64,000 bases of DNA. Origin: UBA3263 sp964528425. GTDB lineage: Bacteria > Bacteroidota > Bacteroidia > Bacteroidales > Muribaculaceae. The notes below the pieces were generated by a model, which saw only the letters and a list, made by a program, of their open reading frames with translations, was not told the origin of the DNA and searched no databases. Where the stretch lies: assembly GCA_964528425.1 (NCBI GenBank), contig CAZGTD010000006.1, positions 1 through 64,000 on the forward strand, given 5' to 3'. Position numbers and translations under genes: made by a program. Below are positions 16,759-25,618 of this stretch, piece after piece (the first letter of the stretch is position 1; the number at the start of each line of letters is the position of its first letter).

Positions 16759-17316
16759 TCATTGTTTTTCGGCCATGCGCAGCCATTTCCGGTAGCCGAG
16801 CAGGGCAATTACGCAGTAGCCGGCGTAGAGAATCGGATAGAATACCAACCCTTTATAAATCTGCATCGGCACGGTTACCAAATCAACCACGAGCCAGAAT
16901 AGCCATTGCTCGCAATATTTTTGCGCCCCCATCCATAGGGCCACTATGCTGACGGCAGTAGTGAAGGCATCGATCCATGGAATGGTTGAGTCGGTGAAGT
17001 TGATGAGCACCAGGGCTATAGCCACCCAAAGGAACCCTACGGCGAGTATGCATCCCGCAAGAACGGCGGGACGGATTCTGGTTATCGGCAGGGTCTTTTT
17101 TTCGATTCCACGCCGTCGGGTCCAGTTTAGGTAGCCATAGATTGCAATAACAACGTAGTAGATGTTGATGGCAAAGTCGGCATAGATGCCTTTTTCAAAG
17201 TAAAGCCACATTGAAATCAGCGGCATTACTATGCTGGCAATCCACATTTTCGGGTCTGCCTCATATTCCCAATAGAGATAGAGCAGTCCGACCAGGAAAC
17301 CGAAAACCTCCAACAC
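16759..17316 (-). CDS. pnuT: PnuT-type thiamine transporter (PnuC family)
   Basis: The 185-residue inner-membrane protein has about seven hydrophobic helices and PnuC-family landmarks such as YLYWEYEADPKMWI, YGYLNWTRRR and WLFWLVVDLVTVPMQIYKG. PnuC homologues carry nicotinamide riboside. Those under TPP riboswitches are renamed PnuT and carry thiamine by facilitated diffusion, and this one lies 34 bp downstream of a riboswitch-controlled TonB receptor. The thiamine assignment therefore rests on context. The start is a GTG at 17316. No thiamine pyrophosphokinase gene follows, although one often completes this locus in Bacteroides. Confidence 0.88.
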   Translation of the reverse strand: MLEVFGFLVGLLYLYWEYEADPKMWIASIVMPLISMWLYFEKGIYADFAINIYYVVIAIYGYLNWTRRRGIEKKTLPITRIRPAVLAGCILAVGFLWVAIALVLINFTDSTIPWIDAFTTAVSIVALWMGAQKYCEQWLFWLVVDLVTVPMQIYKGLVFYPILYAGYCVIALLGYRKWLRMAEKQ

Positions 17317-17324
17317 TCCCTTTT

Positions 17325-17353
17325 ACTAATTATTAATTGCTAATTACTAATTA
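17325..17353. repeat. AT-rich dispersed repeat (copy 1)
   Basis: Between the TonB receptor and pnuT the sequence is built from TAATTA/AATTG words. Its reverse complement is close to the tract at 36476-36508 (shared core TTAGTAATTAGCA). It may be a non-coding repeat family or low-complexity similarity. Confidence 0.5.
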
Positions 17354-19588
17354 AAATTTAAGTGTCAGCGTGCCCATTGCATTGATGGTTGCCTGGGCAG
17401 AGTAGCCGGTCCAGTACTGTACGCGTCGGTCGGGGTCGTCGTAGCCGTCGTAGTAGGCCGATGCGTAGCCGTTGTTTTCGTATTTGGAGTTGAAGAGATT
17501 ATAGATGTTGAGCCCGACGCTCCAATGCTTTATGCCCTTTACTTTCGGAAGTTCATAGCTCATCAGCAGGTTTGTCACGCAGTAGGCTTTGAGTTCAACT
17601 TCTGCTGAGCCGGTGTTATCCATAAACTGGCGGCCTACATATTGGGTACGCAGTGTGGCCTCGAAGCCTTTAACCTTGAAGATAAACGAGTTATTGAAAA
17701 TCGCGCCCGGCGAGAAGGCAATCGGGGTGTCTTTGTAGTTGAAGGCGAGTATGTCGCTTTCGCCATCGTCTTCGCCCCAGTTATAAACGTATTGGGTGAA
17801 ATCTTTTATGCGGTTGCGGCTGATGGTTGCTGAAACCTGCCATTCAAACCAGCGGCAAGGGCGGAAGTCGGCGCTGATTTCCATGCCCATGCGATAGCTA
17901 CGGGGCACGTTGACGCTCAGCGGGTTGCCGGTGTCAGATAGCTGGCCGTTGAGCACCAGCTGATCTTTATAGTCCATATAATATAGGTTCAGGCCGGCCG
18001 AGATGATGGGGTGGTTGAAGGCGTAGCCGAGTTCATAGTCGAACATGCGTTCGGCACGCGGCGGAGCCAGAGGGTTGAAGCCGTCGGTGAAGTTTGAGCG
18101 CACCGGTTCTTTGTGGGCCACAGACCATGAGGCGAAAGCACGGTGCGGGCCGTTGTCGAAGTTCATGCCGACCTTGGGGTTGAAAAAGTTCCAGCGTTTG
18201 TCAACGTCGAGCGGGTCCATCGCCTGCAGCAGGTCGTTCCAGTTGTCGGATGCACCGTCGATAGTGTAATGCACGCCGCGATATTGCAGGTCGCCGAAAG
18301 CTGTGAACCCGGGGCCGAACGAGTAGTTGGCGCGCGCATAGATGTTGCCGTCGAGTTTGCGTCCGGTGTTGGAATAATATTCCTGCAGGGGGTCAAGGGC
18401 TCCCAGATAGTTCTTAACCCACTGAATCTGGCCGAAGTGGTGGCCGTGGAAGTAGTTGATGGCGCCCCCGAAGGTCAGGTCGAGATTGCCGGTGCGGAAG
18501 TTAACGTTGGCCAGGCCTCCGCCAAAGCTGTTGTCGTTATATTTAAGGCGAATTAGGTCTGATTTCTTAATGGTGTTGCCTTCGGAGTCAACGAAAGGTA
18601 CAAGGCCGTACTTAATGAGTTTCTGACCCGGTTTCATCTGCTCGTAGTTGCCAAAATCGTCGGTGAAGTGCAGAGCTGCGTTGAGGTGCCATTTTTCGGC
18701 GAGCCGTTGCGACAGATGAATCTGGAAATGGTGTTGGGCAAAATAGTCATACTGATTCGAGTAGTAGGCGGTTTTGCCTTCGGAATCGGTATATTCGCCG
18801 CAGGGGTTATAGCGTCGGCCGAACTCTTCCATCTGTTCGCGGCTGGCGTAGTCCCAGGCCATGTAGGTGCGTTCCTTGCCGCCGAAGGCGAGAAAGCGGA
18901 GCAGTGTGCCCGGTTTGGAATAGGCTGCCTGGCCGAAGTAGCTCCATAGTTTCGAAGATGCGCGCTCAATGTAGCCGTCGGAGCTCATGTGAGATATGCG
19001 GGCGTCGAAACTCCAGTGGCCGTTGAGCAGCCCGGAGCCTAAGCGGAGGGTTTCGCGGTTGGTGTTGAACGAACCGTAGCTGCCGCTGACTTCGGCATAG
19101 GGTTCGTCGGAGGGGGCGTCGGTTATCATGTTGACGGAGGCACCGAACGCCGCGCCGCCGTTGGCGCTGGTTCCTACTCCGCGTTGAATCTGCACGTCGC
19201 GCACCGACGATGCCAGATCGGGCATATTAACCCAGAAAACAACTCCGCTTTCACTGTCGTTGACCGGCACACCGTTGGCCATAACGTTGATGCGGGTGGC
19301 ATCGGTGCCGCGCACGCGCATTGACGTGTAGCCCATTCCGGTTCCGGCATCGGAGGTTGATAGAACCGACGGGGTTGCCGAAAGCAGATAGGTCATGTCG
19401 CGGCCGTCGTTGGCCTTGAGCAACTGCTTTTTGCTTACGTTGGTGAACGCTACGGGGGTTTTGCGGTCCGCACGGTTTGCGGTAACCTCTACGGGCTGGA
19501 GCTTTACTGCAGCCGAGTCGGCATCGTTGGCCGACATAGTGCCTGCACACAAAAATGCGCACGCACCGAAGAAGATTTTCTTCGTCAT
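17351..19588 (-). CDS. TonB-dependent outer-membrane receptor for thiamine (OMthi-like)
   Basis: The 745-residue outer-membrane protein would import thiamine or its phosphates with TonB energy. It has a signal peptide (MTKKIFFGACAFLCAGTMSA) and a plug domain (about 40-150) with TPVAFTNVSKKQL, MRVRGTDATRINVMANGVP and VQIQRGVGTSANGGAAFGAS. A 22-strand-type barrel follows, ending in an aromatic F (GTLTLKF). The TPP riboswitch 15 nt ahead of its ATG identifies the substrate class. This matches the OMthi-PnuT arrangement described in Bacteroides. Low intracellular TPP should relieve repression of the receptor and of pnuT downstream. Confidence 0.93.
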   Translation of the reverse strand: MTKKIFFGACAFLCAGTMSANDADSAAVKLQPVEVTANRADRKTPVAFTNVSKKQLLKANDGRDMTYLLSATPSVLSTSDAGTGMGYTSMRVRGTDATRINVMANGVPVNDSESGVVFWVNMPDLASSVRDVQIQRGVGTSANGGAAFGASVNMITDAPSDEPYAEVSGSYGSFNTNRETLRLGSGLLNGHWSFDARISHMSSDGYIERASSKLWSYFGQAAYSKPGTLLRFLAFGGKERTYMAWDYASREQMEEFGRRYNPCGEYTDSEGKTAYYSNQYDYFAQHHFQIHLSQRLAEKWHLNAALHFTDDFGNYEQMKPGQKLIKYGLVPFVDSEGNTIKKSDLIRLKYNDNSFGGGLANVNFRTGNLDLTFGGAINYFHGHHFGQIQWVKNYLGALDPLQEYYSNTGRKLDGNIYARANYSFGPGFTAFGDLQYRGVHYTIDGASDNWNDLLQAMDPLDVDKRWNFFNPKVGMNFDNGPHRAFASWSVAHKEPVRSNFTDGFNPLAPPRAERMFDYELGYAFNHPIISAGLNLYYMDYKDQLVLNGQLSDTGNPLSVNVPRSYRMGMEISADFRPCRWFEWQVSATISRNRIKDFTQYVYNWGEDDGESDILAFNYKDTPIAFSPGAIFNNSFIFKVKGFEATLRTQYVGRQFMDNTGSAEVELKAYCVTNLLMSYELPKVKGIKHWSVGLNIYNLFNSKYENNGYASAYYDGYDDPDRRVQYWTGYSAQATINAMGTLTLKF

Positions 19589-19601
19589 AACTAATTTTTC
19601 T

Positions 19602-19667
19602 CTACGCCGGAATTACCCGGATCAGGTTCGAAGGGTGTGATCTCAGCAGGTTGAAACCTGCACCCCT
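19602..19667 (-). promoter_or_regulatory. TPP riboswitch (THI element)
   Basis: On the minus strand the aptamer core can be read: GGGGTGC, CTGAGATCACACCC, ACCTGATCCGGGTAAT and CCGGCGTAG. These are the conserved P1/P2/P4 elements of thiamine pyrophosphate riboswitches. It ends 14 nt before the receptor ATG, so control of translation initiation is likely; no terminator lies between the aptamer and the ATG. Confidence 0.97.
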
Positions 19668-19684
19668 AAATTGTTAAATATGTA

Positions 19685-19708
19685 AAAACAGCGCTCGGAT
19701 TGAGCGCT
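19685..19708 (-). terminator. Hairpin terminator of the manC-yfhO operon
   Basis: AGCGCTC and GAGCGCT form a 7-bp stem (19690-19696 with 19702-19708) with a 5-nt loop, followed on the minus strand by GTTTTT. It lies 39 bp beyond the stop at 19747 and overlaps the start region of the thiamine-operon promoter. Confidence 0.7.
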
Positions 19709-19709
19709 G

Positions 19710-19741
19710 CAAAGTTAAGGAAAAAGAATTTGCCAAGCAAA
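19710..19741 (-). promoter_or_regulatory. Promoter of the thiamine-uptake operon
   Basis: TTTG (19741-19738), 20 bp and TAACTTTG (19717-19710) on the minus strand match the consensus. The start would fall at about 19705, inside the adjacent hairpin and about 40 nt ahead of the TPP aptamer. Confidence 0.82.
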
Positions 19742-19746
19742 TTTTT

Positions 19747-20220
19747 TCAAAAATTCAGTAAAAAAGTTTGAGCGGGCAGGGAGTGGCGTCGGATGGCGAT
19801 GCCCTCGCGACCGTTGGAAAAAACCATGGCACGGGGTGGACTCTGGACCATGTTGGCGGCATAGACCACCTTGAACTCATCGGGCGCATCGGCGCCGGGA
19901 GCAAGGTAGACAAAGTCGGAGCCGGTTGCATCGCTCACGAAACGCGCGAGCGGGCAGCAACGGGCAATTACCCGCCGCGGGCCTTCGGTTTCGTTGCCGA
20001 TCAGGGCAACGGTTTGCGGATTGAAATAGTTAACAACGCGGAACAGGCGCCGCTCGTCGGCCGACGTTATTTCACGCCTGAAGGCATAAAACGGGTGCGG
20101 ATTGCGCAAAACGTTACGCACGAACCCGAAAGCGAAGGGCGAGTGAATGCCGAAGCCGAGACTTGTGCGCCACATCATTGCGCGGCGCCAGGGTAGGGTC
20201 AATATGCGGCGCAAGGTCAT
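19747..20220 (-). CDS. Unrecognised 157-residue protein
   Basis: The small cytoplasmic protein starts MTLRRILTLPWRRAMMWRTSLGFGIHSPFAFGFVRNVLR. The GFGIHSPFAF segment is reminiscent of the N-terminus of a Bacteroidetes class I methyltransferase-like family. At 157 residues it is shorter than those proteins as I remember them and shows no glycine-rich SAM-binding loop, so it may be a reduced or diverged member. Its ATG overlaps the yfhO stop by 4 bp and it is the last gene of the manC-yfhO transcript, with a hairpin terminator behind it. No function is proposed. Confidence 0.6.
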   Translation of the reverse strand: MTLRRILTLPWRRAMMWRTSLGFGIHSPFAFGFVRNVLRNPHPFYAFRREITSADERRLFRVVNYFNPQTVALIGNETEGPRRVIARCCPLARFVSDATGSDFVYLAPGADAPDEFKVVYAANMVQSPPRAMVFSNGREGIAIRRHSLPAQTFLLNF

Positions 20221-22775
20221 TTCCGGCGGCGTAAGGAGCAGGCTATGCCGGCGAGCAACAGGAGGTAGACCAGCGATATGGCGGCGTATGCAATGCCGTT
20301 AGTAGCGGCAATTGTGGCCGGGGCAAAGGTCATTTCCAGCTTATGGGTGCCGGCGGGGATGCGGGCGGCGCGGAGCAGGTAGTTTACCCGACCGATTTCA
20401 ACCGGTTGACCGTCGACGAGGAGTGTCCAGCCGTGGGGGTAGTACACTTCGGAAAAAACTGCCAGTCCGCCTTTGGCCGACGATGACTCATAGGTCAGGC
20501 GGTCGGGTGCGTACGAGGTCAGAACAATGCTGTCGGTGGTGTCGGCCGGCGTTGCATCGCCCAGCATCGTGCGGAATTTTTCGTCGGCAACGGCTTCGGT
20601 AGCGGGGTTAAGGTTGTCGAGTGCGGCCATTTCGGCGTCGGCGCCGTTAACGTAGGCTATGGTGTCGACAAACCAGGCGTTGCCCAGCGCAAAGGTGTTG
20701 ACCGCCGGAGCCGAAGAATGGTCGTCGATAACATACTTTGTGTTGAGCATGTCGAGCACTTTAAGGTGAGAGTCAAGCCATGCAAGATCATCGGCGGAAT
20801 ATTGCGCGCGGGCTGCGGAGTCGGTGCGCAGCTCAATCAGCGCGGCGGCTTCGGGACGCGCCAGGAATCCGAGGTGGCGTTCAATCAGGTCCTGATAGCG
20901 GGCAAGTTTGGCTGCGTGGTAGCCGCCGATGCTCTTGTGGTAGTAGCTCGGGTCGTTAACGTAGAAGCGGGTCCCGTCGAGCACACGGTAGCTCAGCGCC
21001 GTGTCGGCAAGAATTGCTTTATCGGCCGGAGTCATGGCGATTGTTTCGCCGGGGGGCGGGGTGGTGAAACTTGCGGAGTTCAGATAGCGTTTGTCGGCGG
21101 TAAAGAGGTCGATGCCAATTGCTATTCCGATTATTGCAAGCGCTGCGGAGGGTTTCAACGACCCTTTTGCCATGAAGAGCATAGGCAGCAGGGCTGCGAA
21201 AATAAAGGCCAGAGAGCGGAGCGCATCGGTTCTCACGGCTGATGCGCGCATGGATTCCACGGCTTGAAGCACTGCGGGGTAGAGGGTAATGTTGAAGTCT
21301 TGGGGAAGAGCTCCGGCGGCAATATACTGCCCGATGGTCTGGAGGTCGCGTTCGCCAAGAATCGTTGCGCCGGCAACGGAGGGCACGGCCATGACAATCA
21401 GGCAGAGTGAGGCTGAGATTGCTGCGCTGATTGCCAGCGGGCGGAGCATGGCTTTGCGGTTATCAGAGCTAAAAAATTCGCGAAGCCCCAGAATAGCGAG
21501 CAGCGGCATGGTGAATTCAGCGATTACCAGAATCGATTCAACGGCGCGGAAGCGCGAATACATCGGCATATAATCGATAAACAGGTCGGTAAACCACTGC
21601 AGGTTGCGGCCCAGAGCCAGCAGGATGGAGAAGAGGGTCATGATTACCAAAGCCCATTTCATCGGCCCTTTGACGACCAGGGCGCCGAAAATAAAGAGCA
21701 TAACGATTATTGCCCCGACATAGACCGGGCCGTTCGTGCCCTCGGCGCCTCCGAAATATGGTGAAAAGAGCTGCAGAAGCGTCATTTGGTTATTGCGGGC
21801 CATAAGTTCACGCCCTTCGGGGGTGTCGGCCAGGGTCAGGCCGACTACCTGCCCGTTTTTAGGCATTGCCGAAGCTCCGCCGACAACGTCGGGAATAAGC
21901 AGGCTGAGCGTTTCGCCGCGACCGTAGGAATAGGCGGTTATGTAGTCGCGGTCAAGGCCAGAAGTGGCCTGCGAATCATCCGGATTGAGGGGCGTAAGCT
22001 CCGAGTGACCTCCGCGGGTAGAGAGTTTGGAGTATTCATAGGTATGGTAGAGCGAGGGCGCGTTTGCCGCTACGCCTAAAAGCATCGCGCCGGCCAGAAT
22101 AACGGTGTTGACGCCCCAGCGGCGCAGCTTTTTTTCGCGCATGGCGCTGACTCCGTAGGCTATTACCATGGCCGCCATTACAAAGGCGAAGTAATAGGTC
22201 ATCTGGAAATGGTTGGCCGCAATTTGCAAGGCCATAAACAGCGCTGCAAGCGCTGCGCCGAGCAGCCGGCGGCCGTTATAAATCAAAACCAGTCCGGCAA
22301 TCGTAGGCGGAATATAGCTCAGGGCATAAAATTTCCATAGGTGCCCCGCTCCGATTATAATTACGAAATATGAGCTCAAACCCCAGGCCACTGCGCCGAC
22401 AAGGCTCATCCACGGCTTAACCTTAAAGGCCAGCAGAAGAATGAACATGCCGATCATCATCATTGCCAGTAAATTCGCAGGTTGAGGCAGGAAGAGCCCA
22501 TAGGCCTTCCCAATCCACGAAAACATGCGGGTGGAGGCATAATAAGGCGCATTCTGGTAGGTTGGCATTCCCGAGAATGCCGCGTTGGTCCATAGGGGCG
22601 TATGGCCGGTTTCGGCTTTAACTTGCGCGATTTCATGGCCCATGGCTACGCCTTGAACCATGTCGTGCTGCCCCAGAACGTTCCCCTCGAAAGCGTCGGG
22701 ATAGAAATAGGCAATGCTAATGATGGCGATGGCGGCCAAAGCACCGATTATGGTGAGTATTTTCTTCTTGTTCAT
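20217..22775 (-). CDS. YfhO-family polytopic membrane protein
   Basis: The 852-residue protein has about 12 transmembrane helices through residue 560 and an extracytoplasmic C-terminal domain, followed by a last helix (GIAYAAISLVYLLLLAGIAC) and a basic end. The motifs GQHDMVQGVAMGHEI, LWTNAAFSGMPTYQ and the C-terminal EVYYPHGWTLLVDG...LLRAARIPAGTHKLEMTF part are typical of YfhO. Members of this GT-C-like family are implicated in glycosylating cell-envelope polymers from lipid-linked sugars. It sits between manC and an unknown gene with 4-bp overlaps on both sides, suggesting that GDP-mannose-dependent surface-polymer work is coupled here (inference). Confidence 0.86.
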   Translation of the reverse strand: MNKKKILTIIGALAAIAIISIAYFYPDAFEGNVLGQHDMVQGVAMGHEIAQVKAETGHTPLWTNAAFSGMPTYQNAPYYASTRMFSWIGKAYGLFLPQPANLLAMMMIGMFILLLAFKVKPWMSLVGAVAWGLSSYFVIIIGAGHLWKFYALSYIPPTIAGLVLIYNGRRLLGAALAALFMALQIAANHFQMTYYFAFVMAAMVIAYGVSAMREKKLRRWGVNTVILAGAMLLGVAANAPSLYHTYEYSKLSTRGGHSELTPLNPDDSQATSGLDRDYITAYSYGRGETLSLLIPDVVGGASAMPKNGQVVGLTLADTPEGRELMARNNQMTLLQLFSPYFGGAEGTNGPVYVGAIIVMLFIFGALVVKGPMKWALVIMTLFSILLALGRNLQWFTDLFIDYMPMYSRFRAVESILVIAEFTMPLLAILGLREFFSSDNRKAMLRPLAISAAISASLCLIVMAVPSVAGATILGERDLQTIGQYIAAGALPQDFNITLYPAVLQAVESMRASAVRTDALRSLAFIFAALLPMLFMAKGSLKPSAALAIIGIAIGIDLFTADKRYLNSASFTTPPPGETIAMTPADKAILADTALSYRVLDGTRFYVNDPSYYHKSIGGYHAAKLARYQDLIERHLGFLARPEAAALIELRTDSAARAQYSADDLAWLDSHLKVLDMLNTKYVIDDHSSAPAVNTFALGNAWFVDTIAYVNGADAEMAALDNLNPATEAVADEKFRTMLGDATPADTTDSIVLTSYAPDRLTYESSSAKGGLAVFSEVYYPHGWTLLVDGQPVEIGRVNYLLRAARIPAGTHKLEMTFAPATIAATNGIAYAAISLVYLLLLAGIACSLRRRK

Positions 22776-23845
22776 AGGTATTTGTCGCCCAGAGTCATGT
22801 TAACGTCGTTGACATATTGCTTTATTTGCTGCTCATGGCTCAGCGGACAGATAAGCAAAACGTTGTCGGTGTCGGCAACCACATAGTCCTTCAGGCCGTC
22901 AACAACAATAATTTTCCCGGCGGTGGTTTCGGTGAAGATAGTGCCGGAAGTGTTGTAGCTAACGACCGAGCACCCGTGGGTAACGTTGCCGCTACGGTTT
23001 TTGGGCGCGAGTTCGTGTAGCGCGCTCCAGGTGCCCAGGTCGCTCCATCCGGGATCGACTTGCTTGACGAAAACGTTTGTGGCCTTCTCCATCAGCGCAT
23101 AGTCGATCGACACTGCCTGGCAGGCCGGAAATTCCCGGGCAATCCATTCTTGTTCGCCGGCAGTTGAAAACACTGCGGCCGATTCCAGGAAGCGCTGGGC
23201 AATGTCCGGACAGTGTTTCTGCAGGCCGCTGAGCAGGTTCTTGGCGGTCCACACGAAAACTCCGGCATTCCATAGGAATTCGCCCGAGGCGAGGAATATC
23301 TTTGCGAGTTCGTGGTTCGGCTTTTCAGTAAAGGTTTTAACGCGGTTGATGCCAGGCGCGACTTCGGGGCCGCACTGAATGTAGCCGTAGCCGGTTTCGG
23401 GGCGCGAGGGCTTTATGCCGAGGGTGAGCAGCGCATCGTTGGCCTCGGCAAACTCAAAGGCCGAGCGGAGAGCGTCGATAAACACCCGCTCGCGGGTTAT
23501 CAGGTGATCGCTCGGCATTACAACCATCGATGCCTCCGGATCCATGGCCGCGATATGGCTGGCGGCCCAGGCAATGCAGGGCGCGGTGTTGCGCCGGGCG
23601 GGTTCCAGCAGAATGTTTTCGGGCTTAACGTCGGGGAGCTGCTCGCGAATTAGTTGCTCATAGCCGGCGTTGGTAACAACCAAAATGCGTTCGGCGTCGA
23701 CCAGCGGCAAAATGCGGTCGAAAGTCATTTGGAGCAGGGTGCGCCCCGTGCCCATGAAGTCAAGGAACTGTTTGGGCTTATTTTGGCGGGACGCCGGCCA
23801 GAATCGTGACCCCACGCCCCCACACATAATCACACAATATCTCAT
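22772..23845 (-). CDS. manC: Mannose-1-phosphate guanylyltransferase
   Basis: The enzyme makes GDP-mannose from GTP and mannose-1-phosphate. The 357-residue product has the nucleotidyltransferase motif CGGVGSRFWPASRQNKPKQF at residues 8-27, EPARRNTAPCIAWAA near residue 83, VVMPSDHLI with the metal-binding Asp near residue 108, and FTEKPN near residue 170. The C-terminal isomerase domain of bifunctional enzymes is absent, so it is a monofunctional GMP. It is the first gene of the operon with yfhO. TTTG-N21-TAACTTTG lies just upstream, leaving about 7 nt between the -7 box and the ATG. Confidence 0.95.
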   Translation of the reverse strand: MRYCVIMCGGVGSRFWPASRQNKPKQFLDFMGTGRTLLQMTFDRILPLVDAERILVVTNAGYEQLIREQLPDVKPENILLEPARRNTAPCIAWAASHIAAMDPEASMVVMPSDHLITRERVFIDALRSAFEFAEANDALLTLGIKPSRPETGYGYIQCGPEVAPGINRVKTFTEKPNHELAKIFLASGEFLWNAGVFVWTAKNLLSGLQKHCPDIAQRFLESAAVFSTAGEQEWIAREFPACQAVSIDYALMEKATNVFVKQVDPGWSDLGTWSALHELAPKNRSGNVTHGCSVVSYNTSGTIFTETTAGKIIVVDGLKDYVVADTDNVLLICPLSHEQQIKQYVNDVNMTLGDKYL

Positions 23846-23852
23846 AGTTGCG

Positions 23853-23885
23853 CAAAGTTACGAAAAATTCCCCGTTCCCCCCAAA
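23853..23885 (-). promoter_or_regulatory. manC promoter, near-leaderless
   Basis: On the minus strand TTTG (23885-23882), 21 bp and TAACTTTG (23860-23853) are followed after 7 nt by the manC ATG at 23845. Confidence 0.78.
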
Positions 23886-23936
23886 TTTTCGGCCAACTCC
23901 GTTTCTATTTTCAGTATCTTTCCAGTCGGTGGGAGT

Positions 23937-23985
23937 GACGGCGGCTCGCCGTCGCTGTGGAAACAAAGACCCGCAGCCGCGGGTC
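23937..23985. repeat. Pair of GC-rich palindromes (REP-like)
   Basis: Two hairpins lie in the gap between manC and the hipT-like gene. GACGGCG-GCT-CGCCGTC is at 23937-23953, and GACCCGC-AGCC-GCGGGTC is at 23968-23985. The first is identical in its 17-bp core to the palindrome at 29775-29791. The remaining 24000-24130 stretch holds no gene that I can support. Confidence 0.8.
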
Positions 23986-24130
23986 GGCAGCACAATAGCG
24001 TGTGGTCGCGACCCCATGACATAACGCCCTCCATCCCCCCAGATGGTCGCGAAGCCTCCCCCTTGCCGGAGAGAACTGAGCGCCATTCTTTGCTTGCACT
24101 GCCCCGCGTGGAGTTTTTGATAACTATAAT

Positions 24131-25081
24131 TCAGGAGTTAATAAGCCTTGCGCGGGTTGCCATCCTGTTTATCAACGCTTGAAGGTCTTTGCGCTTTTCA
24201 TCAGGCAGGAATGATTCGGTTATAACCTCCGTCCATTTTGGAAGTGCATTTGAAAACTTCGTGAAGACATTGGCAATAGCTTTTTCATCCATACCGCTGT
24301 CGCGCATAGCCGTTTCAAAGTCCTCCCTTTTGATTTTTTTCTTCTTCCCGTTTAGTGTCAAGGCAAGTTCCTCATCATCCTCCGGCATAACTATGGAAGT
24401 AGACAAAAGGTCATACGCCGGTGTAAGCATATAATTAGACGTTGGCTTGAATAAAGAGAAATTCTTCAGATGCATGTCTGCATTACCGATAAGCCATGAA
24501 AATAATACCACTTCCCAAAAGTTGACAATATCCAATAGCGGTGCTGATGAATGTTGGCGTATAAGTTTGGCTATACGTTCGTATGACCCTTTGTATTTAT
24601 CTTCTGTCAATCGTTCCGACAACTGACACATATCCTCCATTGCTATCTTTTCGCCTTTCTTGGTGCGGTCAATCCGTCGGGTGATGTAGCACAGTTCTCC
24701 ATCCGCAAACCGAATTAGAGAATGAGGCACGGTCTTTATTCCGGCTGACTCTGCCAAGTGCATGACAAGATCCTCATTTTCGGGAAGATTCTCGAAGCGG
24801 TCGGTCTGAGGTTTAAGGATAAATCTTCCCCATAGGCCTACGATTGTGAATCTCTGAGGCTCACCCTTACTATCATGTGATATATCAAGCGACAGTTTTG
24901 CCTGCACACCCGTCACGGTTGTACTTGCCCTCACTATCTCCCGTGCCAGTTCCTTTATATTGTCACGTGTATAAGGAAGTTCGGGAACAGTTGTTGATTC
25001 AAATATTTTCCGTGCACACCCTTTGTGATAATCCACCTCTCCTTGTTTAAGTGGCTTGTAACAGTATAAACACTTACTCAT
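24131..25081 (-). CDS. hipT: HipT-like kinase toxin (HipA C-terminal type)
   Basis: From the ATG at 25081 the 316-residue protein starts with a Zn-ribbon-like segment (CLYCYKP...YHKGCARKIF). It continues with the HipA kinase core: TVTGVQAKLSL near residue 40 (ATP-binding/autophosphorylation region), the catalytic loop GNADMHLKNFSLF with D202, and LTPAYDLLSTS with the metal-binding Asp about 20 residues later. HipA/HipT kinases phosphorylate aminoacyl-tRNA synthetases (GltX or TrpS in the studied cases) and stop growth. The gene lacks the N-terminal subdomain of HipA, which is encoded separately just upstream. An earlier TTG-type start would overlap the partner further; the ATGA overlap at 25078-25081 supports this ATG. 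It is AT-rich relative to its surroundings. Confidence 0.88.
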   Translation of the reverse strand: MSKCLYCYKPLKQGEVDYHKGCARKIFESTTVPELPYTRDNIKELAREIVRASTTVTGVQAKLSLDISHDSKGEPQRFTIVGLWGRFILKPQTDRFENLPENEDLVMHLAESAGIKTVPHSLIRFADGELCYITRRIDRTKKGEKIAMEDMCQLSERLTEDKYKGSYERIAKLIRQHSSAPLLDIVNFWEVVLFSWLIGNADMHLKNFSLFKPTSNYMLTPAYDLLSTSIVMPEDDEELALTLNGKKKKIKREDFETAMRDSGMDEKAIANVFTKFSNALPKWTEVITESFLPDEKRKDLQALINRMATRARLINS

Positions 25082-25416
25082 AATATCTCCACCTCCTTTT
25101 CTTCCATAGGAATTATGCTTACATTGCCTATACAATCTTTGCAACATACCAAAAGCAATGAGAAGCGATCGCGAGCAGAGATTTTCCAGCTTTGTTCAGC
25201 GATGTCAAGCAGCCACCCTTCCGGTATCAATCCGTCAAAGAATGGAAACAACACCTTATCCCTATAAGGCCTATCGGTGAGTGGCAGGGTAATACTCACG
25301 GCTTCAGCCTTATCTGACTTGAGAAAGTCAGAATCATAGCGGAATTCATAACCCATATCGTCTTCTGTCAATATTCCAGCCAACGTGGAATTGATAAATA
25401 CCTTCGCCAGTTTCAT
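25078..25416 (-). CDS. hipS: HipS-like protein (HipA N-terminal subdomain 1)
   Basis: The 112-residue protein matches the HipA N-terminal domain: MKLAKVFINSTLAGILTE, then VSITLPLTDRPY (the usual SxSLPL position) and LFPFFDGLIPEGWLLD. In single-gene HipA this region is fused to the kinase. In HipBST systems it is a separate HipS and acts as the antitoxin. The gene overlaps hipB and hipT by 4 bp each, giving tight translational coupling. It is AT-rich like its partners. The antitoxin role is inferred from the three-gene arrangement. Confidence 0.85.
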   Translation of the reverse strand: MKLAKVFINSTLAGILTEDDMGYEFRYDSDFLKSDKAEAVSITLPLTDRPYRDKVLFPFFDGLIPEGWLLDIAEQSWKISARDRFSLLLVCCKDCIGNVSIIPMEEKEVEIL

Positions 25417-25616
25417 GACTCAATCTTTTTGCCGGGTACCATTTCAGAACCAAATAATGCTAAAACCTGATTTACCTTATCAAGCCTGAGAGTTTCCTTG
25501 CCCTGTTCCAGCTCACGCAAAAAGCGCAATCCAACTCCTGATTTATGAGACAAATCCACCTGCGTAAGTCCAAATTCCTTACGCTTCTCCTTAACATATT
25601 TGCTTAATTCAGTCAT
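25413..25616 (-). CDS. hipB: HipB-like helix-turn-helix regulator
   Basis: The 67-residue Xre/Cro-type protein (MTELSKYVKEKRKEFGLTQVDLSHKSG...) has a clear HTH, LTQVDLSHKSGVGLRFLREL, followed by EQGKETLRLDKVNQVLALFG. It should repress the operon through the palindromes at its start. The ATG at 25616 is chosen. The TTG at 25637 lies in the -7 promoter element and first operator, so it cannot be translated from this promoter. It is the first gene of hipB-hipS-hipT, with ATGA overlap to hipS. Confidence 0.9.
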   Translation of the reverse strand: MTELSKYVKEKRKEFGLTQVDLSHKSGVGLRFLRELEQGKETLRLDKVNQVLALFGSEMVPGKKIES

Positions 25617-25618
25617 AA

